From: Nymphaea colorata
Taxonomy: Eukaryota; Streptophyta; Magnoliopsida; Nymphaeales; Nymphaeaceae
Reading direction: 5' to 3'
DNA: 64,000 nt
Assembly (NCBI RefSeq): GCF_008831285.2
Contig: NC_045148.1
Location: forward strand, 1,180,001 to 1,244,000
This document shows positions 1 through 13,999 of the stretch, piece after piece (position 1 is the first letter of the stretch; the number at the start of each line of letters is the position of its first letter). A program made the translations under genes and the position numbers. The notes under the pieces are model-generated. The model saw only the letters and a list, made by a program, of their open reading frames with translations, had not been told where the DNA came from and made no database searches.

Positions 1-901
1 GGACATACGTTGAGCTAAACCAACGCTTTGCACATTTTGTTTATAGAAACACTAAAAGAAAATGTTTTGCTCTTGAATCAAATAATCTGTCTATGCTTTT
101 CTTATGCAAAATGCCAACCCATTACAATAAGAAAATTAATAGTTTTCTTTTGTTTCTTCATAAAACTCATATTTTTATGGTTAATTATTACATAAGAGTA
201 TTTTTTACCTTCAAAAATAATGACCAAACAATTTATCTTAACAAATTGCATTTTAAAAAACTTAAACAGGCAACATTAAAATTTTCAAAAATAGACATGA
301 TATTTTTTTAATAGTTTTTTTGGCGACCTAAATTCTGTACAAATTGCAAAGTAGACTATCACTTGTTGCATGAAAAAATAGAAATTATTTAAAGACCATC
401 TGACATTTGGATGATTTAGATAATTAGAGTTAAATGTAATTTTGCATTGGGCTTTACTTATATATTGTCATTTTAGTTGGTTTTTGTTATTTGTCATTAT
501 TTTTATGAATATTAATCCTGAAACTTATGCCCCAATGCATCGTGGCTTACGCCTCCCCTCATGATGGGCTTAATGCCTTGCTTTGCCTCATCGCATTTAA
601 CAACATTGGTTAGAGTCTTAGACTAAGATCAATACAGAAAACTTAAAGCAGTAACAGTTTGCAAGTTTGATATTGCTAGCAGGCTTGACTATGAATAAGA
701 AGTTTCCATCACGAATCCATTTCTAACCATCCCTGGATTTTACTTTTTCGTGTCACTAAAAAAAATTCAAGATAAGTAAAATAATCGTATAAGTTGCAAC
801 ATAATATGTAGGCTCTTAAAAATAGGGAACAGGAACCTGATGATATTAAAGAATATCAGCACCTGAGACTATTGGAAGAACAAACAAATGTAAAAGCTCA
901 C
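1..901 (-). other. Intron sequence of the alpha-adaptin gene (3' neighbour exon off window)
   Basis: The exon ending at 902 is followed by a GTGAGC donor. The next expected trunk segment of alpha-adaptin cannot be found in 1-901, so this is taken as intron. It is AT-rich, with no repeat I can name. Confidence 0.6.
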
Positions 902-3900
902 CAATGCAAGAGCTTCAAACAGTACTGCATGTGAAGCATTATTTTTGTTTACATTTTTTACAACATCAGTCCCCATCAAGATACGTTGCAGGACCTGAAA
1001 AAGGATCAAGAATATGATGCCCAAATACTGATATTAAAGTAGTTGAACATACTTAAAGAACACAATGACAAACCTCAAATAAGGACCTCCTTGTATTAGG
1101 ATCTTCAATTGTAGGAAAATATTGAAGGGCTCTCATTGTCTTCACCTGTTCACGGACAAGTCATATGAGGATACATGTTATCTAGAAGTCCACCATTTCG
1201 GCAGGGAAAATTTTGTCCTCAAAAGTTGATTGGAATGGAAGAAGCACTCTAAAAAGTTTTGAATCCCTCAAACTCGAAAATTGTACAAGACTTGCAAGGG
1301 TTTGGTTGGCCAATAGCAAACCTATGCTTGACAATCACAGATCACCTAATTGTGGGACCTCAAAATGCCTTTCAATATTGACTCCTGCATGGAAGTACAG
1401 CCACCCTAGAAAAAGTAGCTGCATTTGTTCCATAGGAAAAGCACAACAGAGGGCTTTCAAAAATAAAGTTCCTCGTGCATGAAAAAACAGTGTTTGTTTA
1501 TGTCATCTTGGCTAGAAAACATAAATACCACATTTGTTAAGCATTGTCACAATATTTTCAGGTTCTTGTTGACGAAGCTTCTTTATCAGGCAATAACCAA
1601 AAAGTTTGTCTTCCTTGGAAAAATCAAAATCTCACAATTGAAAGAAATACAAAAAAGATAAGAAGCAATAATGAACTTTCGAGTTTTCAAATGATTTTCT
1701 AAGAACATTGATAAAATTCACAATGTATTAAAATGTTAAAAGAAATCTCAAAAATTAAAATAAATTAAATTTTTTTTGCTCGGAAACATGAACAATAACA
1801 TAAAACTTTACTACCATTTTAGCCAATTCTATTTTTCTTTACTTTTTTGTTTAAGCATGATATTTTAGAAAAAAACAATGGCATTTTTAACAACATTGCA
1901 AGGTTACAAACTGATTCTCCTTGAGAAAAGGCGGCACATTATATCAGATGAAAAAGCCTTCCCGTGCTTTTAAAAGGATGGCCTATCCCCAACTTGCACC
2001 AGCTTCAAGGCAAGCCTAAGGAAACCAGGTTTGCGGCCATATATGGAACCCAAACAATTCTAAAAACACGGTGTGACAAACCTGTAGCCATGGAGATGGG
2101 ATTCCATAGTAAGTGTATTCTGGTGGAACATCTTGATTTCTAGCAAGTCTTTCCAAAACCTTAACACATTTTGGCAAGCAGCTCCAATATGCTTCATGGC
2201 TGTTTGCAACCAACGCAACAAGGAGGCTCATAACAGATGTCAGAACACCAAGATCACGTTCATCAAGAAGCTGAGTCATTCTGTCTGACCTGAAAAAACA
2301 AAGAAAATGTATAAATCCATAATTTTGGCATAAAAAGAAAGATTGTGCAAAAACAGAGGTATGCCTCCACTTACCATCCATCCACATTTACAACATCTGG
2401 ATTCTTCCTGTACAGACGCAGCAGACACAACGCAGCCTTTTTTCTTACAAGTGGTCTGCAGCTACTAGAAATCTAAAGGAGATACAATAATCACTTAGTG
2501 TACTACTGCAAATAATACATGGAATAAGATAAACATGAGATATCTTACAAGCAACTTTTGAACGTCAGGTGCTAATGATTCAGCAAATTCCCTTCCACCA
2601 ATGTTTCCAACCTGCAAGTCCAATTGGAGAGCAGAGTAAGATATAGAAACCAATGAACAAAAATAAATGAGCAGACTAGGTTCAACCGGCCGGAAAATCT
2701 GCAGCAGTGCAGAAATAGAGTCTTTTAAGAACTTTATGTAAAAGAAAAAATTTGTACTCAAAGAATGAGGCAATTTTGATTTTTCTGTCTCGGCTATTAA
2801 CAGGATACCTCAACTACTAAAAACAGGAACACACACAGAAGTGACAGAACACACTCATAGCTTTAAAGGCATCTTCCTACTGTCGCAAAGAAAGAAGATA
2901 GAAGGAAGATGTGAAGGAAAGGCAATATTTTAGATCATGTAGCATGAATAAGAACACAAAGACAAAGCCACTCGATTGTTGAGTCTCTTGACTAACGTTA
3001 GAAACCCCAGCATATTCATCATCCAAGAAAAAGTAAAAAAATACAGTCCAGTTAGTAATTGTTGAGACATTGTTCTCACTTCAGGGCAATATTATGATTT
3101 ATGTACTTCTTTGCTTTTGAAAGTTCTCATATGTTACTCATCCTCCTTTTGGGAACAAGGGTATGTCTAATCACTTGTTCTGGTGCTGGAATGGAATGCC
3201 ACAGGGCCATTCCACAGAAATGGATATAAATATTGGATGCAAAATGCACAGAACACAAGCCTCAAGTCATGCTTGTTACTCGAGGCCATTTTCTTCCACT
3301 TCTTCCAAAAACAGGACCTCCTGTCCTGCCCGTTCAGTGAATAGCAAACAAAACATACTTTGAGGGTGTACTTGAAATGCGAAATGGCTGAAAATGAGAT
3401 TGAATGTCTTGTGATGCTGAGTCCTGTGCTTAACCGAGAATGGTATGGAAGGATGTCACATCTCAAACATCAGTGTAGTGAGACAGTTTACTTCACCACT
3501 CAAACACCCCAAATTAGAGGTCACCACTTCATGGAGCCTGCTTTTTCCTCATGGCAGAATAAAAAAGAACGGAAACTACAGCCATCCTTATATTATGATT
3601 TTGTAATATTTTCTTTTGAGAAGAGAATCTTAAAATCTAGTAGAAAAAATCAATTGAAAATCTGCAGCATACAATGCAAGAGGGGTACTATAATTAGTTT
3701 AGGGGTGAAGGAAATGATAATAATAAAAATTTCAGGCTCATAGATTCTATGTTCCAAATTCCAAGACAAATACACCAACAGATCTCCTCTCTCTCTTTCT
3801 TCTGCTTGGTGTCGGATCCATGTTTGAATAAAATATACATCTCAATCAGCTTCCTTCTTTAACCCCGCATGAACAATACCACATCTCTTAGCATACCCTC

Positions 3901-6900
3901 CTTCCACTTGTGAATCAGTCAAGCTCCATTTTATTTGCATACTGCACCTTGGGTTTCACCCAAGTAATCTTGAAAACTCGGACAATTAAACAATAGATGT
4001 TCAGACAATAGCTTCTTCCAACACTAACTAGCAGCTGATTACCACAAATAACTCAGGCCATATGAAGTGAAGATGATTAGTATTTATACTTCATATAATG
4101 GAGGAAAAAATACAACATTCATTCTCAAAGCTCTGCTTTCAAAGCATTAGGGCACAGCCTAGGCAGTTAGATGAGCTTAGCAGCTAGCAAGACTAGGCAT
4201 GAGCAGGCACATTAAGTGGTTTTTGGGAAAAAAAGGAAAACCAGTAACATGCAATACTAATTGTTAAAATTAACAATGAAATTGAAGTATTTCTCAATAA
4301 ACAATCTATAACTACCAATTCACAATAATGAAACAATTAAAATGCATGATAACATAAACACATTACACATATTGTAACATGATAACAAATATAACTAAAA
4401 ATTAAAAAACAAATTTAGGAGAAGATGAACAATCAAACTTTACAAGTTATATACCATATGGAGAAAAGTTTACAAGTAAATATCAATGTTTTTTCAATTA
4501 TTCAACGTTACAAAGCATGCAAAATCTTTCCATTTCCTATTAACTTTTTAATTATAAATTCCAAAACTAAAATCCTTAAACAGAACCTAAATTTACTAAT
4601 TTAATTATAAACAGAGGAAGGAAGAAATATCCTCACTATAATCACTTCATGTTAAGGTTCTTCCTTGCAAAACTGTCTTCTATTATATATCTAATAAACA
4701 AGAAAACGAATTACGAAGATAATATACACCTATTCACAAACAAAGTTATAAACCTAAGGCCATGTTTGATGCACAGGAAAAATCCTGTGCATCGAGTGAA
4801 ATATGTACGGCGAGGGAGAATTTCACTCGGTAAGTGGTTGGTGCATCAAACGCTGTTAAAATCCACCCGGTAAAATGGTACGACGAAGGAAAACTTCACC
4901 CGCAAAAAATTCCGACCTCAGGAGGTCGGACTTTTTCCCACAGACTTTCTTGAGAGCCGTTAGAGGTCTCTCGTTCCGCTCCTTTTCTCTCTGCTTTCCC
5001 CTCCGTCGAAGCGCTGATTCCCCTCTCCTCTCTCTCCTTCCTCTCCTCTCTCGCTGCTCTGTCGCTCCTCTCCTCTCTGCTGCCCTCTTGCTCCCTCCTT
5101 CCTCTCCTCTTTCCCCACCGTCGCTCCCTCCTTTCCTCTCTCGCTGCTCTCTCGCTCCCTCCTTCCTCTCCTCTTTCCCCAACGTCGCTCCCTCCTTCCT
5201 CTCTCGCTGCTCTCTCGCCCCCTCCTTCCTCTCTCGCTGCTGTCTCGCTCCCTCCTTCCCCAACGTCGCCCGCTTGCAGCCCCAGGTGAGCACTATGTGT
5301 CTCTCTGTCGCTCTCTCACACACACGTTCTGTCAATAACCCATCTCTCTCTCTTCACACGCAGGACTTAGGCACCATCTTCAACAGGAAATTTGGGTTTA
5401 TCCCTCTTGGCTACTGCTTTACTCAGGTATGCCTCTCACTGAATCTTTATTTTGTGCTTTCTGCAATTCAAGCGTGTATTATCCTGAGAAACGCCCTTTT
5501 TGTTGTAGTTTATAGTCTAGCTGAGTACATAACAATGTCTCTGTTTCTTTGAGGACTTGTATATATGGAGGTAGGTGTTGAACATCACCATTTTGGGAGC
5601 AAGATAATGGCAATCACACATGTTTATGAATAAAGTTGTTAATCCCGATGGAGTTTTTTGATTTATGTTCCTTAACATCAATTGTGGTCCAATTTGCCTA
5701 TTAGAGGAAATCATATGTTTTATATTACAATTAGTTGCTTCTTTGGCAATAAGAAGTAAGAATACAGTGGTCACATGTTAACTGCCACATTTTGTTGTTC
5801 CTGTTGCCTTTGGCATAAATGGTTGTCATAAATCATATTGATGGTTATGGGATCTTCACAATCATGATACACTGCATCAGGGATTCAGGATACTTCTCCA
5901 TCATTTCTGGGGTACTACTTTAAATAAAGTTATAGCTTCCTTCGATAATGTCTGTTCTGAATCATTAGGTTCTCTTACCAATTATTTCAGTATAAAGCGG
6001 ACATATATATGCCTAGAGTCCTGGATCTGTTTAGGTTCAGCTGCAACCCACTTTTGTTAGATTGTTTGTTGAAATAGTTGAATAGTGTGGTTCAGCTGCA
6101 ACCCACATTTGCAAGGAGCATATACTTCAATTCATTTAGAAGGTAATTTGCTGTACTTAGCTACACTGGGGACTTCTTTATATGGAAAATTGGGTGAGAA
6201 TTCAGGAATCAGGAGGCACTATAGCAGGTTTTGGGGAAGAGTTATGAAGAGTTGTTGATTGTTACTATGAGATCATAGGTTATTGGCATTGTCCATTGAT
6301 AGGGATGTTGACTGGCGATATACAGTCCCTTTAAGGCTTGTGTATGTATCATATGGTAGCCTATGGATAGATGCCTGTGATGATGCCAACTGGCACACCA
6401 GTTTGAAGGGCAGTTGAATCTATTCGACTTCTATCTGTCTATCATGATAATTATCATCATTATGCCCAATCGTTCTTGATCATCCTTTCAAGTTTCACCA
6501 CCACCAAATACAAATCCTTTTTCCTTTGCCATGACTGCCACATAAGGATCACCATTGTTAGTTCTTATTAACACTATTCTTTCATCTCCATCATTATTCC
6601 TGCACCTTCGTTCACCACTATCATGGCACCATTTTTTTAGGATGATGAGAGTGAGTCCAACCACCAAGCCTCGCTAAGACAACACTAGAGAAAAACTAGA
6701 GAAGGAAATGGCTAAGTTGTGACTTGATCCAGGGTCTTGAGCTTTCAACTGCGTACAGGCCCTCTAGACCTCACAATTGCAGGAATTTTGTTATATTAAC
6801 TTGACTGTATTTGGAAACAGTTTTGCTTTAATCAATAATTTGTTTACATCATCTTTCAATTTCTACCCACGTGAAATTGGAGGAGAACCAATAAAACAAC

Positions 6901-9900
6901 AATTTCTAACGGTCAGGAAAAAAGTCTCTCCTATTTTTTACCCTGTGCACCAAACACAGTTAAATTTACCTTACAAAAAACTACCATGTACATCAAACAC
7001 AGTTAATTTCACCTTGCAAAAAACTTCCCTGCAATCAAAGAGGGCCTCAAATCGGAAGAGGGTAAAATTTCATCCTGTGTTTTTTTCCAAAAAAATTTAC
7101 TGTGGTAAATTTACCACGTTAAATTCTTCCTTGCAATCAAACAGGGCCTAAAGGAACATACAACTGTTCAATGTGTAATAGTATATAAATTGTAATTGTG
7201 ACTATTAAGTATTAAGTGTCCATACACATAAACACACCAAGACTCTTTTTTCAACGCATATCACATGCCCAAAAAAAAGTTAAAAAGCAAAAAAAAAAAA
7301 CTACATAATAACAGAAGAAAAAGGAGGAAAAAGTCCCAAAAGCAGAAGAAACAAAGTATAAGGAAAAGACAAAAATTTAAGTTGTCAATAAGAAAAAATC
7401 CAGACACTGGAGCAACTTGGTTGGCTACGCAATGGCCTAGGAAGTCATCTAGGAACAACTACAATAGCCTAGGCAAGCGGCAAAACATGGGGCCTTATGT
7501 GATGCTTCGACTACAGCACAGAATATCTAACTCTTAATGTAGAGTACTCAGTAAGTAGTTACAAGGAGATGTGAATAGCCCTACCCAAGCCTAGGCCAAT
7601 TATGGAGATAAGATGGTCTTGACCTGGCCTGGGCTCATAAAAAATCACATCAAACCTTCAGAACCATGTTGTGCCCTAAGATGTGCCAGTTGAGATCTAA
7701 GGCCCAATTAGCTCGACTAAACCCAGTGATGCCCAATGCCATTGCCTTTCCATTTCAATTTCTCAAACTAAACACATATTATTACTGTAAGAGTGTAAGA
7801 ACACAATTATTACTGTAGGAACACAAAGAAGGAAGGTTCTTGGTTACAATGGGTAAACATATACATATTACCAAAAAAATGGCTTAATTTTTTAATGATT
7901 GCCAAGTTAAGATAACTATGGTACCAAAAGATATGCACCCATAAGTTGAAAGGTCACCACCTCATGCATTCTTCCCATATTGTCCTTATGATAATTTAAC
8001 AAGAAATAAATAAGGATTGACCTCAAACAAAAAATAGCAGTTTAAGTCCATTTTATTAAAAAATGGAGAATAAGATAAGTTGCACCTTGTCAGCAGATAT
8101 GCATCTGAAGAGGTCTTATAATGTCTTGTTCATGTTCTCATAACAAAGAAAATGCTATCAAGCTGGCAATTGCCCATGAAGTAGATAATGTTTTAAAATA
8201 TGTATTCCAATGAATGACATAATCAGGAAGAAACATCAAAAATTTCATCCACTCGATAATCCTCCATTTTTTTCATGTTATTAACAGCAATCACATGACA
8301 AACAGAGAATCACTGAAGAGGAACCAGAAACAGAAGAAGATAGAAATATTTCTATTTAAGACCACAGAGCATGCATTTGCAATCAACTCTAGAGGGGTGA
8401 AACAGTCAAATTTCTTGGTAGAATGGATGTAATATATCAGAAAACCCTTGACTACAGTATCTGAATGCATATCACTGCTTCCTAACCAAAAAACAACTAA
8501 TAAAAGTTATAAATAAAAATATCTGTTGCACAAGTGAAAGAAAAGTTAAAGAACGTACCATGGTCAGTGCCAGGCATTGGAAAGTTTCGTTGCGTCCAAT
8601 TATGTCATTACGAACTGTATTTATGACCAATCTTAAAAAGTCATGATTTTCATTGAGCAAGCATGACGTAACAATATAGCCCACCTGAAATTATTTTGCC
8701 ATGATTTAGTCTAAAAATAAATGACTAAGAGAGAACTGCACAAAGTAATCAATGGAGTTAAAGCAAGGCATGTACATATAAGGCAAACAATCTCATGAAA
8801 ACAGGACACGCAAGTTACAAGAAGAATGATCCTAGAGAAGTAAAGGGGAAAATATGGAATGGATGACTATGCTAGAGAGGATTAGATTTTGAATTATATA
8901 GTCACTTTAAATATTGGGAAACAGGGAAAGCCATGTAGACACATGAACATTATTTAAGAACTACAGTAATTTTGAAGGAAATAAAAAAATCCATTATCAG
9001 TGACATTGGTTACACATGGCACAGTAAGATAAGTAACACAACTAAGAGTCTAAGACTAATGTGCTTTCGTGTCTGCCACAAAGACACGCTATGGAGGAAT
9101 TATGTTGTCTTCCAGCTGAACACCAACACTGGCTCCAAGGAGGTTATTTGTTTGCAACCATGCATGCAGAAAATGCCAAATTCAAATGCTTGTATCCATA
9201 TAGCCAGGCATGAATTAGTCCAGGTTCTCTTTTTTGAAGGAGTGAATCTAGCCCATAAAAGTAACTAACAAAGTCATTCCCAATAAGACAACAATCAAAC
9301 TTTTCTATTCTTTCACAAATATTCACCGCACAAGGCCTTCTAAAACTGGTGTAAGCCTCATCAGTTCCCTACACGCAAGCAAGGGCCTAGAATATTTCTA
9401 GAAGTGGTGTAAGCCTCATTGGTTACCCTACACACAAGCAAGGACCTAGGACCACCAACTTGTGTAAGCAACGGTGCAGAAGAAAACACCTTCATTAGTT
9501 GTTAAACATTAAGCTCTCAATTCCTTTGTTGTGATAATTTCTTTTTTTTTTCCCCAAGTTTCCTAAGATTCCAATACCTAATTTTTGAACTAATCATCTA
9601 CAAGTCATGCACTCTTACCTGGACACAAGCCAGGCACTTTTGCAGCCGAGCACCAATTAGAACTTTTCGAAATATAGTTTATGAAAAGCTAATCACAAAA
9701 TGTTATGACTTGTCATGCCAAATTACATTCTAAAGTATGCAAAGATTCAAAATGGGCATAGTAAAAATTGAAATGATTAATTATCATAGGATTGTCATAG
9801 TCCATGAATTTATCCATGGCATGAAAATTCTTAGAGATGTTCTCTAAAAGATCCATGCCAGCCTCTGCTGAACCTAAATAAAATGCACTCAAAACTTTGG

Positions 9901-10850
9901 TATCAAGGTTTGCAGTCATTATAGGACAAGTTTGGATGACGCTGAAAACCTGGCTAAAAACAAATTTCATATTCCAAACCAGGCCTCAATCATACATATA
10001 TAAATTATAAAGTATCAAAAGCAAGAAATGCTTCTTTAGAAGGCACACTTTCATCAAATTAAAGTGCTTAGACATACAGTCATCAATGTGATTAACTATA
10101 ACAACTTGGTCTCAAGTTGAGAAGGATCACATTATCAATTTGGCAAAATTAATGGCATTTCCTTTCTTTGCTCAGATTGAGATCAGATAAGCTTCCTATT
10201 GGAAAGTTATATTTCAAGACACCTCACACAAACCAAAAAAAAAAGAAAAGAAGTAGTTGATGACATATAGGTATCTCTTAGAATATACTATTGAAGAACC
10301 AAAATAACAACATTGGGTGTTACGATCAACAGACACAAAATCTGACCTGTTTTTCTGGATACTTTGGGGCAGATATCAGAGAAACAGCCTCCATATGACC
10401 AAAATCTACATCATATCCGAGCATATAGATGTAAAGCATTTTCCATACGTATTTCTTCTTCTCATACGGTGTCAAACCCTGCAAACAAAGACAAGGTTGC
10501 TAGTAAATTGACAGGATGGTATATTGATGCTTGCTTGGCACAACGGCAGAGGAGGAAGAAGTAATGTACATCAACAATGTAAATCATGTGATTTGTTGGG
10601 ATTAATTCATTGATTTACCTTTTATTCTACATCATTATTTTCCATCCACCACTTTCTTGGATTTTTATTACCATTTATCATGCATGTCATATACATACAA
10701 GCTGAAAGCATTATTAGCAAGAGCAACAATTTTAACATGTAGCCTGCATAACCAAACATGCACATTCACTTATTCATGTACCCATTTAATTACATTGGCC
10801 AGCTAATGATTAGCTGAATCATGTATCCTGCCATCCCAAAGCAAACATTT

Positions 10851-10886
<36 letters not shown>

Positions 10887-13329
10887 TGTGTCTGTGTGTG
10901 TCACACACAAACACACACAATCGTAGCTGAAGAACTATGCAGCTGTTGGGGAAAGGACCTCTCTCTCTCTCTCTCTGTGTGGGTTTTGCCGGTTGGCCAA
11001 GCTGCCAGGCTGCCAAGGGAACCTTTTGGCAACCAAATTTTCTATCAAGAAACACAAACCCCTCCCCCCAACACCCCCACCCCCACCCTCTTCCTTCCTT
11101 TTGAGGTCCATTGCAGGTGAAGAATTCAGGGTTCTAAACTTTTCAAGATGATATAACAAAATGCTCTCTGATTTTATATTCAATAACGACAAGCCTTCTA
11201 GCTCCTTTCTTGACCTGCTAGTTTTTTCCTGCAACTCACTTAAACAATCACTCACTTTTTCCACCCCTAAAGGGATGCCATATCCCCAGTAACAAGTGAC
11301 TATGTACAATTAAATGGAGGAATGCAGCTGATAAGGGTTGAAAAAATGGAGCTATAATCTGGACAACACACCATTGTGCTTCTTTCACAAAACAAATTAC
11401 CTTAAGTGTCATTCGGAACACCTGAAAAATATTTCAAGGTCACCAACACATCCTCAATTCAAAGATGAGTGAAACAGTTCAGTAAAACCTTAAGCATGGT
11501 ACTACTGTGAAAGCCTTTAAAGGTTAAGATGGCCTCAAGGGGGTTCCAACTATTTTTCTTGAAATTACTCACACTCCATACCACATGAAAAAGGCTCCTA
11601 GGCAACTTCTTTCATGCTATTAAACCACAACCTTGCATACATGGATAAGACCAGTCGCGAGCAAACATTAATTGCAGAAAGAATTTGCTCCTCTCCTATA
11701 ATCTGTAATTACGCCAAATAGGTATGTTATTCCTTCTTTTCAGACAGTCTTAAACTACAGCACCCCTAAAAATTTACAGGATTCTCATAGAAAAGGTCTC
11801 TACGAAGACAATATATGCACTTTTCACCAAATCAAGTAGCCTACGTATCAGAAAAATTCATATCCTTTCTAGAAGGTTCGCAGGCCACAGACTAGAAACT
11901 ATCAGATAACTGATAGTCAATCATTTAACCATAATCCTAATGTGCCACTAAGACGATCAACAACAACGTCTTAGAAGTTAGAATATGTCATTGGAAGTGG
12001 CCATGCCCTCATGCTCTTAATAACAAAGTTGAAGTTCCAATCTGTGCAGCGTTCATACTAATTCCTTTTATATTTGTAGACTACAACATCAAGTACCAGG
12101 TCCAATCCAAGCTTCAGGATCCAAGCCAAACGACTTGAGATGGTAAATTTTCATGCAACCACGTTGGATGATCAGTTAACTCAATATCATTTTTATCATA
12201 AATAAGAAGGTTAAAACTGTAACTTATAAGTAGCTCCTTCCCTCCTTCCTTTTGAAGATCATTTAGAAAGCACTATGAGTCTATTGGTTTTCATGCTGAC
12301 ACCACTACTCCACACTCTCAAGAAATCACGGTATAAAAATTTTGCATTAGGAAAGGTGTTGACCCCTCCATCCAGTGCTTCAACACCTGCCAAAAAAGTG
12401 ATTCCTTTTATGGAATTAATCCATCACAATGCAGGTTCTGGTGCCTCAGTGCATCAGCAAAACAGGTACTAGAAAGTGAGGTCATAAGCATGAGTTAAAC
12501 ACGTCTCTGAGAGCATTCACTCAGATATAAGTTGCGAAATCAGAAGATCGCACTGCAACAGAAGATGACATTACTGCTAATACAACCTTTGGTGTAGTTT
12601 GAACGACCCACCCAGGCCAAGTTGGGCATTTCATGGACCAGCCAGCAAAGTTATAAGTCAAAGACCTTGACCGGAATGACAGCAAAACAAGTGCACGACA
12701 GTCATCCCACCATGGCACAGCCTCACGGATCTCAAAGCAATGACATGGATCGTACACAGAAAACCCCCAAAATTTCACACTCAGCAGAAAGCACAAACTG
12801 TGGAATACCACGAGCCACTGAATGAGTTTGAATTTCCCTTCAATTTCCAAACAAGATCAGGCAGGCCCGCCCATAAATCGCTCAAAAACCTCCCTGTCCC
12901 TTCAAAATCAGCAATCCACAGGACAACTGCGATCTCGGTTTCCGTCGCAACATAAGCCCTTAATTCCGTAACTACAAACACGTCGATCTCATCATACGAC
13001 GCAAAAGAGCTCCTAGAGGAAAATGGTCGGACGGTCCCAAGGCGACCTTTCCAATCAATCCACCCGCTAAGCGGATCGTTGACGGGCGACAAGATCAGGC
13101 GAAAAACCATAAACCAAGATGAAATCCGTTCCGAAAAAAGGACGATAAAGCGTGTAAATGAGAGGGAAATTCGAAAGAAAAGGGGGAATGTCCTAACCTT
13201 TTCATTCTTGAATCGAGTGCGGATGTTGCCCAGCTCCTTGTCAACCCTCTGCCGCTCTTGTTCCTTGTTCTGGCAGTTCCTTATGTCACTGATGAAGACG
13301 GAGAGACCTCTCATCCCGGACAACGCCAT
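902..13329 (-). CDS. ALPHA-ADR: AP-2 complex subunit alpha (alpha-adaptin), 5' part, 8 exons
   Basis: This is the large alpha subunit of the AP-2 adaptor, which links clathrin to cargo and PI(4,5)P2 at the plasma membrane during endocytosis. Exons on the minus strand are 13198-13329, 10347-10478, 8559-8684, 2549-2611, 2375-2472, 2082-2289, 1074-1145 and 902-994. All have GT donors and AG acceptors and together give an open frame of 308 codons. The start ATG has a strong context (GGGAAGATGGCG). The protein opens [20 protein letters not shown], continues with the basic patch YEKKKYV (about residues 49-55, the region that binds phosphoinositide in animal alpha-adaptin), and then has the helical trunk segments [16 protein letters not shown] and [18 protein letters not shown]. 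Family members are about 1,000 residues, so two thirds lie beyond the left edge. Bases 1-901 hold no further exon that I can see. The identification rests on very high conservation of this family. No break was seen. Confidence 0.95.
4758..7148. mobile_element. PIF/Harbinger-like DNA element, non-autonomous, about 2.4 kb
   Basis: The left end reads GGCCATGTTTGATGCA. The right end, read inward, is GGCCCTGTTTGATTGCA. Each end is bordered by TAA (4755-4757 and 7149-7151), the 3-bp target duplication typical of PIF/Harbinger. The ends also carry sub-terminal GGTAAA-rich inverted sequence. The interior has a TC-rich stretch (about 4970-5280) followed by GT-AG-like boundaries near 5285, 5364 and 5427, which looks like the 5' leader of a host gene rather than a transposase. 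No transposase motif was seen. A second TIR-like end near 7028-7046 suggests nesting or end duplication. The superfamily follows from TIR plus TSD; gene capture is inference. Confidence 0.75.
4911..4930. repeat. Perfect 20-nt palindrome inside the PIF/Harbinger-like element
   Basis: TCCGACCTCAGGAGGTCGGA has two 9-nt arms around a 2-nt centre. It lies just upstream of the TC-rich leader-like stretch. No function is assigned. Confidence 0.8.
9346..9452. repeat. Tandem duplication, period about 58 bp, two copies
   Basis: TGGTGTAAGCCTCAT occurs at 9347 and again at 9405. Each is followed by a near-identical stretch ending in AAGCAAGG(G/A)CCTAG. It lies in an alpha-adaptin intron. Confidence 0.7.
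10852..11092. repeat. Microsatellite cluster: (TC)n, (TG)n/(AC)n, (TC)n, C-rich tract
   Basis: (TC)n runs about 10852-10882, TG/AC repeats follow to about 10920, a second (TC)n lies at about 10959-10976 and a C-rich tract at about 11058-11092. It sits in the first alpha-adaptin intron. The open frames here simply read through repeats. Confidence 0.85.
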
Positions 13330-13700
13330 CTTCCCGCCGCCACCCCTTCAGATCCGATCAACCGGATGCACCGAGCGGCTATCACAGCGAGAAGAGAGAG
13401 AGTCTCTGGGTCTTGCCAATCCAAACAAAGAGGGAGTCTCTCTGGATCTCTGGATCGTGTACCTTCTTCCCCCGCGCGGTCTCAGGAGGAGAGGAGGAAG
13501 AACAAAAAGAGGCGACTCCCCTTCGAGTCCTTAGACGCTTGGAACGGTGGGAGAGAAGAAAAAGTCTCGTGTTCGAATCGTGACGGAGTGGTAGCGGGGA
13601 ACAGTTGGACTCACAGCGCGTGCGCTGTAGGAATGGATCGGGTACGGCCCAATTTGTGATCCGATAATCCGGAACGTGGATAAAGATTTCTTCCAATCTC
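13330..13700 (-). promoter_or_regulatory. Probable 5' UTR and promoter-proximal region of the alpha-adaptin gene
   Basis: On the minus strand, the sequence before the start ATG is GC- and TC-rich (13,330-13,560), unlike the AT-rich surroundings, as is common for plant leaders. No TATA box or transcription start could be fixed. Several short open frames overlap it and look like chance. Confidence 0.4.
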
Positions 13701-13999
13701 CAGCTTTTAATCAGAATTTTGCGTAAGTGCTTCGTACTTTTTCTTTTCTCACGGAAGTGCTTCGATTTTTCTAGAAAAACGGCACAAAAAAGAAACGAAT
13801 TACGATATCAGGCTTTAACTGCAGTTAACTTCACAATCCCACTTGATTGTCGTTTGAGGTCCTGTATGCACATCACAAAGGGAGAAGCGCCATTCGTGCC
13901 CTCTTGCACTAAACCGTATCACCTTCGAGTTTCAAGGGGTACAGCGTACTGGCATGTGGGTAGGTGAAAGTTTGACTATCAATTCAATTTTTATAGGCG

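Larger units (their letters stand above)
2612..8558 (-). other. Fourth-largest-exon gap: 5.9 kb intron of the alpha-adaptin gene
   Basis: This is the intron between the exon ending LALTM and the exon starting VGNIGG. It is phase 0, with GTACGT at the donor and TTGCAG at the acceptor. It contains the PIF/Harbinger-like element listed separately and otherwise AT-rich sequence with no coding signal. The 2.7 kb (10479-13197) and 1.7 kb (8685-10346) introns upstream likewise hold only repeats. Confidence 0.85.

Noticed and set aside
4856-5552. Long overlapping open frames on both strands rich in Arg/Glu/Gly or Ser/Leu/Pro
   Set aside because: They follow from TC-rich repeats inside the PIF/Harbinger-like element. 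No domain, and equal openness on both strands is typical of simple sequence.
13079-13696. Plus- and minus-strand open frames over the start of the alpha-adaptin gene
   Set aside because: They are shadows of exon 1 and of its GC-rich leader. The exon 1 frame continues past its donor only by chance.
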